From Pirellulaceae bacterium (lineage in GTDB: Bacteria > Planctomycetota > Planctomycetia > Pirellulales > Pirellulaceae): a stretch of 64,000 bases of DNA. The notes under the pieces are model-generated. The model ran no database searches. It saw only the letters and a program-made list of their open reading frames with translations, and had not been told where the DNA came from. The first letter of the stretch is position 1; the number at the start of each line of letters is the position of its first letter. Positions 7,793 to 17,226 of this stretch are shown here, in pieces. Where the stretch lies: NCBI GenBank assembly GCA_023382975.1, contig JAHDXO010000037.1, forward strand, positions 1 to 64,000, in the 5' to 3' direction. A program made the position numbers and the translations under genes.

Positions 7793-9769
7793 TCACAGGT
7801 AGACGCGGCGGTTGTAGATGTACCATTCGGCCAGCAGGACGAGCAGGCCCAGGATGAGCAGCCATTTCCAGGTTTCGAGACGGGCTTGTTCCAGGCCGGC
7901 GGTGCCGGTGACCTGCTCGTGACCCAGTTCGACTTTGTCCCGCACTGCCAGGTTGCTTTCGCGGCTGTCGAACAGGTTCACCGCGAATTGCTGCGCAGGC
8001 GTTGCCGCCGTGCCTTCCAGAACGTCGTAGATGCCCAACAGGTCCGTGTTGCTGTACGGGAAGGCGCTCTGCCCCTCGCGCGAGATCTGCGTTCTGCGGC
8101 CGTCCGGCGCGACAACCGTCAACTGCTGGACGGGCGACCGGGACCGCAACAGGATTGGTTGACCGGGGTTTACCGTCGCGGCTGCTGTGGAATTCGCACT
8201 GCCGCCCAGGTAACGCACCGCGTTGAAAACGAACACGGGAAAACTTCGCCGGATGGGCCAATCGGTCTTCGCCTCGGCTTTGCCCTGCTCGTCCAGGCCG
8301 ACGATCTCGAATCCCAGCACGGCGTCTTCGAACCCTTCCCGCGGCGCTACCGCGTACAGCGTGCCGATGTCCGCTTCCATCAACGGCGTTCCGCCGGCCG
8401 GCGGTTTGACCGAAAAGCCTTCCAGGATGGCCACGTTTCCCATCGGCACGTATTGCATCAAGGGATGGATGCTGGCGGTGTCGATGACGATCGGCGACGG
8501 TTGCTTTTCGCCCTTCGTCCAGCCCTCGACCGGCGGCAGTTGGCCAATGAACAGCGTGCTGGCCTGCGGCATCCGTTCCGGCTGGCACTGATCGTAGATG
8601 ATCAAATCGAAGTATCCGGCCGCGGCCAAGTCCTGGTGCTCCTTGGTCTGCAAAACGGCCGGCTCGGCCAAGGTCAGGGCGGCCGACGCCAGCACTTCGT
8701 CCGTCGCCAGGGCGACCCGCAAGGCATCGTTGCTCGGAGTGACCAACAGCACACGCGCCTCGCGGGCCGGATTCAGCGTGGTGTGAGCCGTGTTGTCCAA
8801 CAGCAGATCGTCCCGATTCTCCCACACCAGTCTCAGGACGCCCCGATCCATCTGGTTCAGCTTGAACTCGACTCCCGCCGCCTCGCCCGCCGGGACGCGG
8901 ACATTGGCCGCATCGGCCAGCGTGTCGTCCAGATAGAGGGACGCCGTCCCGCTGGCGTCTTCTCCGCTGTTGTTCTCGAAGCGGGCAAAGGCCTGCAGTT
9001 GGTCTGGCCGCTCCGGATTTCGTTCGGCGGTGAAAGCCACGATGGCGATGTTCCGAGGGTTGGCCGAGCCGATCGGGACGTACTTGGGCGTCAGATTGCC
9101 CAATGAGAAATCGGGCACGGCCGCAAAACCGCCGTCCGTGAACAGGTACAACGTCGCCGGCAAGGCATCGGCGACTTGGATGTCCAACTCGTTGCCGGCG
9201 TCGCTGGTGCGTCCCGGATTGGCCAGCCCGGAAGCCGCCCGCAGCGCTTCGCTCAGGTCCGTGGTACGGTTGGTGGCCTTGATGGCATTGACTTTCTGCC
9301 GCAGCGCCGACCGGCTGCTAGTGAACGACTGTTCGATGCGGGCCACGTCGGAGAAACTGATCACCATCGCCACATCGTCCGAGCCCATCTCGTCGATCAT
9401 GCTCACAATCTGCCGCTTGGCAGATTCCAAGCGGCTGGGCTCGACGTCGGTCGCGCTCATGCTGGCCGACGTGTCCACCACGAAGATGAACCGGTCGCCC
9501 GTCAACCGGGCTCCCCGCCAACCGGGTCGGCAGCAGGCGAGCATCAGGATCAACAGGAACAGCAATTGCAGGAACAACAGCAGGCTCTGCCGCAGTCGCT
9601 GCCAGATCGAGTTGACGTGCAGATCCTCGATCGTCCGGCTCCACAGATACGTGCTCGGCACCTCCAGCGGCTGCCGCTTGAGCTTCAAGAAATACAGCGC
9701 GATGATCGCCGGAGGAACTAGCCCCAGCACGATCCATTGCCACCAGACGAGCGAGTTGATAAAGTTCAT
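7793..9769 (-). CDS. BatA-type membrane protein with von Willebrand factor A domain
   Basis: Inner-membrane protein of 658 residues, related to the BatA/BatB (Aer) group; the exact role is unknown. The N-terminus has two hydrophobic segments, around WWQWIVLGLVPPAIIALYFL (9-28) and SLLLFLQLLFLLILMLA (62-78), joined by the typical short BatA linker. The VWA domain follows, with MIDAS motif DTSAS at 99-103. A long region of beta-rich domains follows, and a final membrane helix (WKWLLILGLLVLLAEW) lies just before the C-terminus. ATG at 9769 is used; the frame runs upstream to 10054 but that part overlaps the divergent yjbQ gene and looks non-coding. No MoxR ATPase or other Bat genes are adjacent, which is unusual for this family. 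Confidence 0.85.
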   Translation of the reverse strand: MNFINSLVWWQWIVLGLVPPAIIALYFLKLKRQPLEVPSTYLWSRTIEDLHVNSIWQRLRQSLLLFLQLLFLLILMLACCRPGWRGARLTGDRFIFVVDTSASMSATDVEPSRLESAKRQIVSMIDEMGSDDVAMVISFSDVARIEQSFTSSRSALRQKVNAIKATNRTTDLSEALRAASGLANPGRTSDAGNELDIQVADALPATLYLFTDGGFAAVPDFSLGNLTPKYVPIGSANPRNIAIVAFTAERNPERPDQLQAFARFENNSGEDASGTASLYLDDTLADAANVRVPAGEAAGVEFKLNQMDRGVLRLVWENRDDLLLDNTAHTTLNPAREARVLLVTPSNDALRVALATDEVLASAALTLAEPAVLQTKEHQDLAAAGYFDLIIYDQCQPERMPQASTLFIGQLPPVEGWTKGEKQPSPIVIDTASIHPLMQYVPMGNVAILEGFSVKPPAGGTPLMEADIGTLYAVAPREGFEDAVLGFEIVGLDEQGKAEAKTDWPIRRSFPVFVFNAVRYLGGSANSTAAATVNPGQPILLRSRSPVQQLTVVAPDGRRTQISREGQSAFPYSNTDLLGIYDVLEGTAATPAQQFAVNLFDSRESNLAVRDKVELGHEQVTGTAGLEQARLETWKWLLILGLLVLLAEWYIYNRRVYL

Positions 9770-9896
9770 CGCACCCACGTTTCCTTCCCGGCTCCCATTG
9801 TAAGCGCCTGCCGTTCGGATTGGCAACGAGAGCGGAACCGGTCTCAAATCCGACAAATCCGGTCGCGACCGCGGCCGCCACGAAAGGAACCTGCCG

Positions 9897-10319
9897 ATGA
9901 AATCGCACACCGAGTATCTCACATTCAATGTGCCGGCCCGCATGGACTTTGTGAACATCACGCCGCAAATCGCCAAAATCGTGGCGGCCAGCGGGGTGCG
10001 CGAGGGGCTGGTGCTGGTGAACGCCATGCACATCACGGCCAGCGTCTTTATCAACGACGACGAGCCAGGGCTGCACGACGACTACAAAAGCTGGCTGGAA
10101 GACCTCGCCCCGTTCGATCCGTCGCCCGAACGCTACCACCACAACCGCACCGGCGAGGACAACGGCGACGCCCATCACAAGCGGCAGGTGATGGGCCGCG
10201 AGGTCGTGGTGGCCATCACCAACGGGAAACTGGATTTCGGGCCTTGGGAGCAAATCTTCTACGGCGAATTCGACGGCCGCCGCCCGAAACGCGTGCTGGT
10301 CAAAGTGATCGGCGAATAG
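9897..10319 (+). CDS. yjbQ: YjbQ family protein (UPF0047)
   Basis: A 140-residue protein of the UPF0047/YjbQ family, whose members have weak secondary thiamine-phosphate synthase activity in vitro but no settled physiological role. Seen here are the family's conserved HITASVFINDDEPGLHDD block, the YHHN motif, the NGDAHHKRQVMG block (family form NADAHL..LLG), the NGKLDFGPWEQIF segment and the terminal RVLVKVIGE strand. The conserved His and Asp residues at the putative active site are present. ATG at 9897 has AAAGGA about 9 bases upstream. It is divergent from the VWA gene. Confidence 0.92.
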   Translation: MKSHTEYLTFNVPARMDFVNITPQIAKIVAASGVREGLVLVNAMHITASVFINDDEPGLHDDYKSWLEDLAPFDPSPERYHHNRTGEDNGDAHHKRQVMGREVVVAITNGKLDFGPWEQIFYGEFDGRRPKRVLVKVIGE

Positions 10320-10499
10320 ATGCTCCAGGTTCCGGTTACGTCCGATGCGATGGGTCAGACTTGCTCCGAGGCACGGCAGCGGTTAGGCTGTCTTCCCGGT
10401 CGTCGTGCTGGCGATTGACCGGTCGTCAAGCGGCACGCCGTGCGGCTAGCGAACGCGTCCGGGGCTTTCGGGGAAACGGGAAACGATACGAGGATACCG

Positions 10500-12356
10500 A
10501 TGACAGACACTCGACATCTCTTGATCTGGACTTTGCTCGCTGTGCTGCTGGGACCGCCGGTTGCGGCGCCGGCGATCGCGGACGATCGGCCGAATATCCT
10601 GTGGCTGACGAGCGAAGACAACAGCATTTCGTGGGTCAGTTGCTACGGCGCGACGAACTGCAGGACGCCCGCGATCGATCAATTGGCGACCGAGGGCTTT
10701 CGCTACACGCACTGCTTCGACAACGCCGCGGTCTGCGCGCCGACGCGGTCGACGTGGATCACCGGGATGTATGCGATCTCCAACGGGACTCAGCCCATGC
10801 GCAGCCGCAACCAGATCCCGCACGAGAAGATCCCGTACTATCCGGACCTGCTTCGCAAGGCGGGTTACCACACGTCGAATTCGATCAAGACCGACTACAA
10901 TATCGGCGGGCGGCCCGACAACGACTGCTGGGATGTCATGGATCGCACGATCCGATTCGGCTGGCGCGCACGTCAGCCGGGTCAGCCGTTCTTCGCGGTC
11001 GTGAACACGGGCAGCAGCCACGAGAGCAGCGCGCACGGCGAGGCCAAGAACCTGAGCAACGATCCGGCCAAGATGCAACTCGCCTCGTACCATCCCGATC
11101 TACCCGCGATCCGCAGGAGCTACGCCCAGTATGCCGACGCCGTCGAGAGAATGGACAACGACGTTCGCGCAACGCTCGAAGCCCTGAAGGCCGATGGCTT
11201 GTACGACGACACGATCGTCATCTACAACTCGGATCACGGCGGCGTGATGCCGCGGAGCAAGCGGTTTCTGTACTCCAGCGGCGTGCATTGCCCGCTGGTC
11301 GTCCGTATCCCCGAGAAGTACAAGCATCTCTGGCCTGCCGAGAAGCCCGGCACGACGGTCGACCGCCTGGTCAGCTTCGTCGATATGCCCAAGACCTGGC
11401 TGAGTCTGGCTGGCGCGCAAATTCCCGACACGATGCAAGGCATGATCTTCCTGGGCAAGGGGATCGAACCGGAGCCGCAGTACCACTTGAGCTTCCGCGA
11501 GCGGGCGGACGAACGCTGCGACTCGGTCCGCATGATCCGCGACAAGCGTTACGCCTACTACAAGAACTATCTGCCCTACGCACCGGCCGGCCAGTACCTG
11601 GCCTATCTCTGGAAGATCCCGGCGGCGCCCGCCTGGGAGCAGCACCATCGGAAAGGCAAGACCGATGCTGTGACCGGGCGATTCTTCGAGCCGCGCGTCT
11701 CCGAAGAGTTCTACGATACTGTCGCCGATTTCGATAACGTGCATAACTTGATCGACGCCCCCGAGCATCAAGCCAAGATTGCCGAACTGCGCCAGGCCAT
11801 GCGCCGCATGCAACTGGAACTCTACGATTCGGGCCTGATCCCCGAATCGATGCGCGTACGGCGCGCCGCCGAGCATGGCCTCACGATCTACGAGATGGTC
11901 CGCGACCCGCAGCTTCATCCTCTGGAGTCATATCTGGACGCCGCCGATCTGGCCTTGGCCCGCGACCCGAAGAATCTGGCGGCATTGGTGGAAGGTCTGG
12001 CCGACTCGGACGCTTGCCTCCGCTACTGGTCGGTCGTCGGACTGCTGCTACTGGACAAGAACGCAGCTCCCGCCGCGGAATCGCTCAAGTCGGCCTTAGA
12101 CGACCAGGCAGACGAGGTGAAGATGCTGGCGGCGTGGGCCCTGGTCAAGATCGGTCATCGCGAGCAAGGCCTGGCGGCACTCCGCGACATGCTCTTCCGG
12201 GGAACGCCGAACGACCGCGAACTCCACAATCTGCTGGACTGGATGGATGACGATGCCGTTCCGTTGGTCCGGGAGTATCTTCGGGCTCATCCGGACAAAG
12301 CGAAAGACATCTTAGGCAAGATCGCCCAGGACTACGGGATGCAGATCCAACCGTAA
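10500..12356 (+). CDS. Secreted sulfatase with C-terminal HEAT-like repeats
   Basis: Type I sulfatase-family hydrolase, probably acting on sulfated polysaccharide outside the cytoplasm. It has 618 residues. A signal peptide (IWTLLAVLLGPPVAAPAIA) is followed by the metal-binding start RPNILWLTSEDN, in which the usual second Asp is replaced by Glu. The formylglycine motif is CAPTR with Cys79; a later NSDHGG supplies metal ligands. After about residue 460 a helical region with repeat-like segments (LADSDACLRYWSVVGLLLL, EVKMLAAWALVKIG) resembles HEAT repeats, a combination seen in planctomycete sulfatases. ATG at 10500 has GAGGA nearby; 20 open codons upstream look non-coding. Activity would need a formylglycine-generating enzyme, not demonstrated here. 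Confidence 0.9.
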   Translation: MTDTRHLLIWTLLAVLLGPPVAAPAIADDRPNILWLTSEDNSISWVSCYGATNCRTPAIDQLATEGFRYTHCFDNAAVCAPTRSTWITGMYAISNGTQPMRSRNQIPHEKIPYYPDLLRKAGYHTSNSIKTDYNIGGRPDNDCWDVMDRTIRFGWRARQPGQPFFAVVNTGSSHESSAHGEAKNLSNDPAKMQLASYHPDLPAIRRSYAQYADAVERMDNDVRATLEALKADGLYDDTIVIYNSDHGGVMPRSKRFLYSSGVHCPLVVRIPEKYKHLWPAEKPGTTVDRLVSFVDMPKTWLSLAGAQIPDTMQGMIFLGKGIEPEPQYHLSFRERADERCDSVRMIRDKRYAYYKNYLPYAPAGQYLAYLWKIPAAPAWEQHHRKGKTDAVTGRFFEPRVSEEFYDTVADFDNVHNLIDAPEHQAKIAELRQAMRRMQLELYDSGLIPESMRVRRAAEHGLTIYEMVRDPQLHPLESYLDAADLALARDPKNLAALVEGLADSDACLRYWSVVGLLLLDKNAAPAAESLKSALDDQADEVKMLAAWALVKIGHREQGLAALRDMLFRGTPNDRELHNLLDWMDDDAVPLVREYLRAHPDKAKDILGKIAQDYGMQIQP

Positions 12357-12372
12357 GACCCCACGATCCCGG

Positions 12373-13188
12373 CTACTCGAAATACTCGATGGTTTCCAGC
12401 GTGTCGCGGGCTCGTGCGCGGTAGCGCATTTCGCCGTTTTCCAATTCCATTGCGCGGCGGTAGTGGGCTTTGGCCTCGGCAGTCCGACCGCGGCTCTCTT
12501 CGATCTGCCCCATTTCGTACCACGCTTGGCAGAGGAACCGGGCGAGTTCTTCCGGCTTGTCGAAGGGCATTCCTTCCAGTTTCGCGTACCAGCGCAACGC
12601 TTCCTCGCGGCGGCCTTGGACGATCGCCTGGACCGCGCACTTCCGCAGGGTCGCGAAACGTTCTCGGCCGTTGAGCGTTGGGTCGCCAAGCGCGGCGTCG
12701 ATCAACTGGCGGCCGCGCTGTTCGTCGCGCAGTTCGAAGTAGACCATCTCGGCCTGCGGCAGAATGCCACTGGCACGCTGCCGAGGATCGGCGGCGGCGA
12801 TCGCGTCGTATTCGGCTTGGGCTTTTGCAAACTGGCCCATGGCCCGGTAGGTCATGGCTCGCTCGAGCCGAGCTGGCACGCGCCAATAGTCGGTGTCTGA
12901 CAACTGGAACAGTTTGTCACAGAAGAAGAGGGATTTGTCGTAGTCCAGAAAGTCTTCCCGCGCCAGGCGGGCGGCGAACCGCAACCCGTTCATTCCGGCC
13001 CATTCGATCTTCTCGCCGGCCGTTTGCGCCCGCTCCAACGCGGCGACCGCCTCCTCGGCTTTGGCCAGCGCCTCCTGCTTCCGGTTGCTCTTGGCCAGCG
13101 TCTCGGCCTGTTCGAACAGCGCCGCGGGCGAGTCCGCCGTCATGGCGGTCAGCGTCAGGGAACACCACATCAAGAGTGTTTGTGTCAT
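12373..13188 (-). CDS. Tetratricopeptide-repeat protein, probably exported
   Basis: A 271-residue helical protein of unknown specific role. The N-terminus (TLLMWCSLTLTAMTA) is a plausible short signal peptide. TPR-like helices run through the rest: ALFEQAETLAKSNRKQEALA, ERAMTYRAMGQFAKAQAEYD, REEALRWYAKLEGMP, WYEMGQIEESRGRTAEAKAH. It begins 22 bases after the stop of the glycosidase-like gene on the same strand, so the two form an operon and it may serve as an accessory or scaffold protein. ATG at 13188 is preceded by a GAGGAAA stretch. Confidence 0.8.
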   Translation of the reverse strand: MTQTLLMWCSLTLTAMTADSPAALFEQAETLAKSNRKQEALAKAEEAVAALERAQTAGEKIEWAGMNGLRFAARLAREDFLDYDKSLFFCDKLFQLSDTDYWRVPARLERAMTYRAMGQFAKAQAEYDAIAAADPRQRASGILPQAEMVYFELRDEQRGRQLIDAALGDPTLNGRERFATLRKCAVQAIVQGRREEALRWYAKLEGMPFDKPEELARFLCQAWYEMGQIEESRGRTAEAKAHYRRAMELENGEMRYRARARDTLETIEYFE

Positions 13189-13210
13189 GGTCGTTTCCTC
13201 TGTCCTTTCC

Positions 13211-16036
13211 CTATTCCACGATGGTGTACAGCGCGTTGGCGGGCAGCGTCACGAGCAACCGTTCGCCGCGCTGCTGGACCGACACCGGTTCCGCCATCGG
13301 CAAACCGTTGACGTCCAGCGCCGTAGCTCTGCGCACCGCGGGGTTCGCGATCTCGATCTGGGCGCGGGTGTTCTCGACCAGCACTGGCTCGCCTCCTTTT
13401 CGCAGGATCTGAAAGCCGTCGTGCAGTTCGCCGCCGGCTTCGACCGAGCGGTGGCGGGCGATCCAACCGGCGGGCCTGGCGACGGTTCCCACCTGGATCA
13501 GAATCTGCCGGGACTGGGCCAACGGCCGATCGTCCAACGGCACGATCACCACCGAGCCGTAGGCGTTGCGCGAACGAATCGTGACGTCTGCCAACGCGAT
13601 CTCCGGTTCCTGGGCCAGGAACCCGGCGGCGCCCTGACACTTCGGCGCGTTGACGGTGTAGATGCCTTTGCCGTAATCGGTGCGGATCTGGCCGGTGACG
13701 CTGGTCAGGATCTTGGCTTGCTTGTCGATCAAGCCGCTCAGCATCGGCGACACCCGGTTGTTGGCGGCGCTGCCTCCGTAGTTCACCCGAACCGGCCCGA
13801 CGCAAAACGCCAGCGGGTCGACCGGCGTCGAGACGGACGAGTTGACCGGCATTTCGCCCTGATCGCGATTCGGATCGTACGTGGCGGATTCGGCGATCAG
13901 CGGCGTCTTCTGCTGCCAGAGATCGTCCAGACTGCGTTCTTCGTACACCACCGGCTCGTCCGCCTGGGCGATGTAACCTCGGCGAAAGGCCAGCGCCGTG
14001 GCTGGAAACTGGCCCATCTGCATGGGCGTGTTGTAGGCCCACTTGCCATCGCAGGCGCCCCATTCTTCCCCACCCGAGGCGAACCAGTAGAACGAGTCGA
14101 CGCCGGTGAGCGACAATTGCCCGGCCACGACCAGCGGCCCTTCGGCCGCGTACAGGTTCGGCGGCACCCACAGACTCTCGAAGATCATCACCGGATGCCC
14201 CGCGGGCTGCTTGACGTTCATCGGCCAGAAATAGGGCCGCTTCAGGGCCGACCAGTTCGTGTATACCTGCTGGTCAAGAATCTGCCAGCCCGTATTGATC
14301 CCCGCATGCAACGAACTGTAGTAAGCGTTCTTGCCGATGACCTGATTGGCTGTGTACGAGTAGCGTTCCGCGTCGCAGACCAGCACGGGATCGACGGTCT
14401 TCCAGTTCCCCGCATTGATCAGTTGCCGGCAGCCCAGTTCGTCGCGCAGATAGGTTTCCATCTGCTGGTTAAACGTGCGCATCAGTTCGGTGTAGAACTC
14501 CAATTGGTCGTCCATGCGGCGGCGAGTCGGTTCGTCCCAGCGGGCGGCACGGTCGCGGGCGTCCTGGGTAAAGAACCACATCTGCAGCAAGCCAGCCGTT
14601 CCTCGCTCGACGCTGTCCTCGCCGCGCAGGTCCCAGGCGTTTTCGTAGGTCGAGTACCGTTGGAACGCCTTCTCCAGCGTTCCGTATTTCTTCTTCAGGA
14701 AATCGCCGAACATCTTGACGAGTTGTTCCCGCGGCTTTCCCCGAATCTGGGATTCCGTGTAGAACAGCAACGAATCTTCGTTCTGGAGTTGGATGATCCC
14801 CACGGCCGGATCGTCCTTCAGCGGAATGCCCGTGTAAGGATTCGGCTCGGTGTACAGCCGCCGCAGCCACGCCTTGTACATCGTCTGCACGGGCTCGTAG
14901 AAGAACACCAGGCCGGTCAGGCTGCCGCCCTCGAAGCCCAATTCCCAGCTCGCTTGGTTGTCCGTGTGCGAACCCCAGTAAGGGCTGAGCGTCGAGTAGA
15001 TCCCTTCCTTCTTGAACGCGGCCACCATGTACCAAGCGCCGTGCAAGTCGATCTCGTTGATGTCTTCGCGAGAGAACGGCGGATCGCCGCGTTTGGGCTT
15101 GGGAGGCAAGTGACCGTGGAAGCGGACCATGTTGACGCCCCGTTTGGCCGCCCAGCGGGCATGATGCGCAACCGCCTCGCGCTCCGTCGGACTGACCACC
15201 AGGTTGCCGTCGGTGAACGGGATCCGCCAGGCATAGTCCGAGCCGGACCAGAAACGGATCGGTTGCCCATCGCCGCGCACCAGGGATTCCCCGTCGTCGC
15301 TCAACCGGATGAACCCGTGCTCGCCTGCGACGGTTTCGTTCAACCCGCGCAGATCGATCGGCGAGGCGGCGAAGGTGTCCCGCGCGACGGGAAACGCCCA
15401 GGCGTCGGACGAATCCAATTCCGGGGCGATCTGGACGCGCTGCTCCGGCTTGTAGAACATTCGCGGACGAAACGCGAAGCTTTCGGCCGCCAGCACGAAG
15501 CAGTCCACGGCCGCAAAGCCCTTGTTGTCGTCGCCCGGCTTGACCTCGATCCGCAGCCGATGCGTCCCTTGCGCCAATTCGACCTGCGGGCCTTTGATCC
15601 AAGCCAGCTTATGCCGGTTCGAGCCATCGTGCGAGGCATACGTCTCGTCGAACACCCGGCGCTCGTGCTCGATCGTCTCGCGGTGCTCCTGATCGGCGGC
15701 CCGCCACTCCTTGACCGGCAGTTCGGCCAGCGGAGCATCGTCCAATGCGTAACGGTAACCGGTGCTCGTGAGATTCAGCCGGATCCACAGCCGATAGTTG
15801 CCGGCCTTCGCCACCGTGAACGGGCAAACCATGTAGCCCGAATCCATGACCGGCTCGTCGAACGACCGCCACCAGTCCCCGCCGGACAGCGAAGTCTGGC
15901 GGTCGACCGGCTCATACCACTCGTTCGCGTGCTCGACCTTCTCGTCGGCACTCTCGGCTTCGACCCAGAGGTAATCGGCTGCCCGAGTGGAACCCGGGAC
16001 GAGCAACAACATCGCAACCCAGTAAGCCCGTCGCAT
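13211..16036 (-). CDS. Secreted TIM-barrel glycoside-hydrolase-like protein
   Basis: A 941-residue exported protein, probably a polysaccharide-active enzyme. A signal peptide (MRRAYWVAMLLLVPGSTRAA) is followed by a carbohydrate-binding-like beta domain (WVEAESAD, GNYRLWIRLN; about 22-190) typical of CBM-type modules. The central region looks like a clan GH-A barrel: NMVRFHGHLPP, IYSTLSPYWGSHTDN, and IIQLQNEDSLLF near residue 412, where NE would be the acid/base position. The C-terminal part is beta-rich. I cannot assign a GH family. The frame is open to 16162 but ATG at 16036 gives the signal peptide. It is first in an operon with the TPR gene and divergent from marC. Confidence 0.75.
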   Translation of the reverse strand: MRRAYWVAMLLLVPGSTRAADYLWVEAESADEKVEHANEWYEPVDRQTSLSGGDWWRSFDEPVMDSGYMVCPFTVAKAGNYRLWIRLNLTSTGYRYALDDAPLAELPVKEWRAADQEHRETIEHERRVFDETYASHDGSNRHKLAWIKGPQVELAQGTHRLRIEVKPGDDNKGFAAVDCFVLAAESFAFRPRMFYKPEQRVQIAPELDSSDAWAFPVARDTFAASPIDLRGLNETVAGEHGFIRLSDDGESLVRGDGQPIRFWSGSDYAWRIPFTDGNLVVSPTEREAVAHHARWAAKRGVNMVRFHGHLPPKPKRGDPPFSREDINEIDLHGAWYMVAAFKKEGIYSTLSPYWGSHTDNQASWELGFEGGSLTGLVFFYEPVQTMYKAWLRRLYTEPNPYTGIPLKDDPAVGIIQLQNEDSLLFYTESQIRGKPREQLVKMFGDFLKKKYGTLEKAFQRYSTYENAWDLRGEDSVERGTAGLLQMWFFTQDARDRAARWDEPTRRRMDDQLEFYTELMRTFNQQMETYLRDELGCRQLINAGNWKTVDPVLVCDAERYSYTANQVIGKNAYYSSLHAGINTGWQILDQQVYTNWSALKRPYFWPMNVKQPAGHPVMIFESLWVPPNLYAAEGPLVVAGQLSLTGVDSFYWFASGGEEWGACDGKWAYNTPMQMGQFPATALAFRRGYIAQADEPVVYEERSLDDLWQQKTPLIAESATYDPNRDQGEMPVNSSVSTPVDPLAFCVGPVRVNYGGSAANNRVSPMLSGLIDKQAKILTSVTGQIRTDYGKGIYTVNAPKCQGAAGFLAQEPEIALADVTIRSRNAYGSVVIVPLDDRPLAQSRQILIQVGTVARPAGWIARHRSVEAGGELHDGFQILRKGGEPVLVENTRAQIEIANPAVRRATALDVNGLPMAEPVSVQQRGERLLVTLPANALYTIVE

Positions 16037-16231
16037 AATCTGCCTTTCTTGCCACGGCGCGGTGCCTGCAATACAGCTTGCCACTTCACTCCGCATCGTG
16101 GTTGCAATTGTATCACCGGCTGAAATCGGGGAGAATTCCACTCGCCTCCTCTCTTGCGACACGGACGAGGGACGACACAGTCCAGGCAGGGAAATACCAA
16201 CAAGGTTCGTTTGGTGAAGGGATCAGCACGG

Positions 16232-16822
16232 GTGTCCACGCTTTCGGCAGCCATTCTGTTGTTCCTGGTGATCGACCCGGTGGGGAATATCCCCGTGTTC
16301 TTGAGCCTGCTTGCGCCGCTGGATCCGCGGCGGGCCAGGACGGTCATTGTCCGGGAATTGCTCATCGCCCTGGCAGTCCTGATCCTTTTCTTGTTGGCCG
16401 GCCGCTACCTGCTCCAAATCCTGTACGTCACCGAACCGGCACTGAGCATCGCCGGAGGTATCATCCTGTTCCTGATCGCCTTGAAAATGATCTTTGCCGA
16501 TGTCCAGGAGATCTTCGGAAAAGCCCCGGAAGGCGAGCCCTTTGTCGTGCCTCTGGCGATACCGCTCATTGCCGGGCCTTCGGCGATGGCCACCGTGCTC
16601 TTGCTGATGGCGCGGCAACCGGAGCGCTGGCCGAGCTGGTTGCTGGCGATCATCGGCGCTTGGCTCGCTTCAGGCGTAATTCTGTACTTCGCTCCCTCCG
16701 TGGGACGTCTCTTGGGCCAACGCGGCGTCGCGGCCAGCCAACGTCTGTTCGGCATGCTCCTGACTACCATCGCCGTGCAGATGTTCCTGACCGGGATCCG
16801 CCAGTTCTTTTCGCTCGATTAG
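16232..16822 (+). CDS. MarC family integral membrane protein
   Basis: A 196-residue, roughly six-helix membrane protein of the MarC/NAAT family; function is poorly defined (some members are linked to amino acid transport). The diagnostic N-terminal block is LLFLVIDPVGNIPVF, followed by the second-half block PLAIPLIAGPSAMATVLLL. The start is taken as GTG at 16232, preceded by GAAGGG with a 10-base spacer, which gives the family-typical start just before the first helix. An ATG at 16154 is in frame, but the extra 26 residues are charged and unlike the family. The stop overlaps the end of the htpX remnant on the other strand. Confidence 0.88.
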   Translation: MSTLSAAILLFLVIDPVGNIPVFLSLLAPLDPRRARTVIVRELLIALAVLILFLLAGRYLLQILYVTEPALSIAGGIILFLIALKMIFADVQEIFGKAPEGEPFVVPLAIPLIAGPSAMATVLLLMARQPERWPSWLLAIIGAWLASGVILYFAPSVGRLLGQRGVAASQRLFGMLLTTIAVQMFLTGIRQFFSLD

Positions 16823-17048
16823 TAAAGCGTTTCGACCGCCAGATGTTGGCCGCTGCCACCGCGGATGCCGAACGCGGCCATTTCCGCCCGCAGATGAGAC
16901 GGTTCCGACAGTTGCCGCAACCGCACCAGCGCCGCGATCGACTTCCGCCACGGCTGACAAACGTATTCAGACCCAGCAAGTTGACGACCACACCAAGCAA
17001 CAGCATGATGGCCAGGTTGGTCAGCGGGAACAGCATGACGCGTTTCAC
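16819..17048 (-). pseudogene. htpX: htpX remnant: N-terminus joined out of frame to a C-terminal fragment
   Basis: HtpX is a membrane zinc metalloprotease of about 290 residues. Starting at GTG 17048 the frame gives VKRVMLFPLTNLAIMLLLG then VVVNLLGLNTFVS, a good match to the HtpX N-terminus (first membrane helix). In a different frame the same strand then gives RKSIAALVRLRQLSEP and EMAAFGIRGGSG, the C-terminal HtpX segment, ending at a stop at 16819. The roughly 200 residues between, including the HEXXH active site, are missing. So this is a deletion-scarred pseudogene. The frame change and loss of catalytic residues rule out function as a protease. Confidence 0.75.
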
Positions 17049-17226
17049 GTCCCAGACGCCCCAAAGGCTGAGCTGGTGACGGGGCAAGACCCAATGGTGG
17101 CTGGGACTCGGCCTGTACCTTGGCAAAGGACTAACGTAGATTCGGTGACTGAGACCGGCGGATCGACCCCGGTTTGCAGAGCCCCGAGGATTCGATGTAC
17201 CTTCTCGTTCTTGGAGAGAATAAGCC

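Noticed and set aside
9770..10054. N-terminal extension of the VWA protein
   Set aside because: It overlaps the well-supported yjbQ gene on the other strand and would bury the BatA-type first membrane helix.
13061..16123. Long plus-strand open frame (1020 codons) opposite the glycosidase-like gene
   Set aside because: It is rich in Arg/Gln/Asp/His without domain signals, exactly mirrors the real gene, and has no ribosome site; long antisense frames are expected in this GC-rich codon usage.
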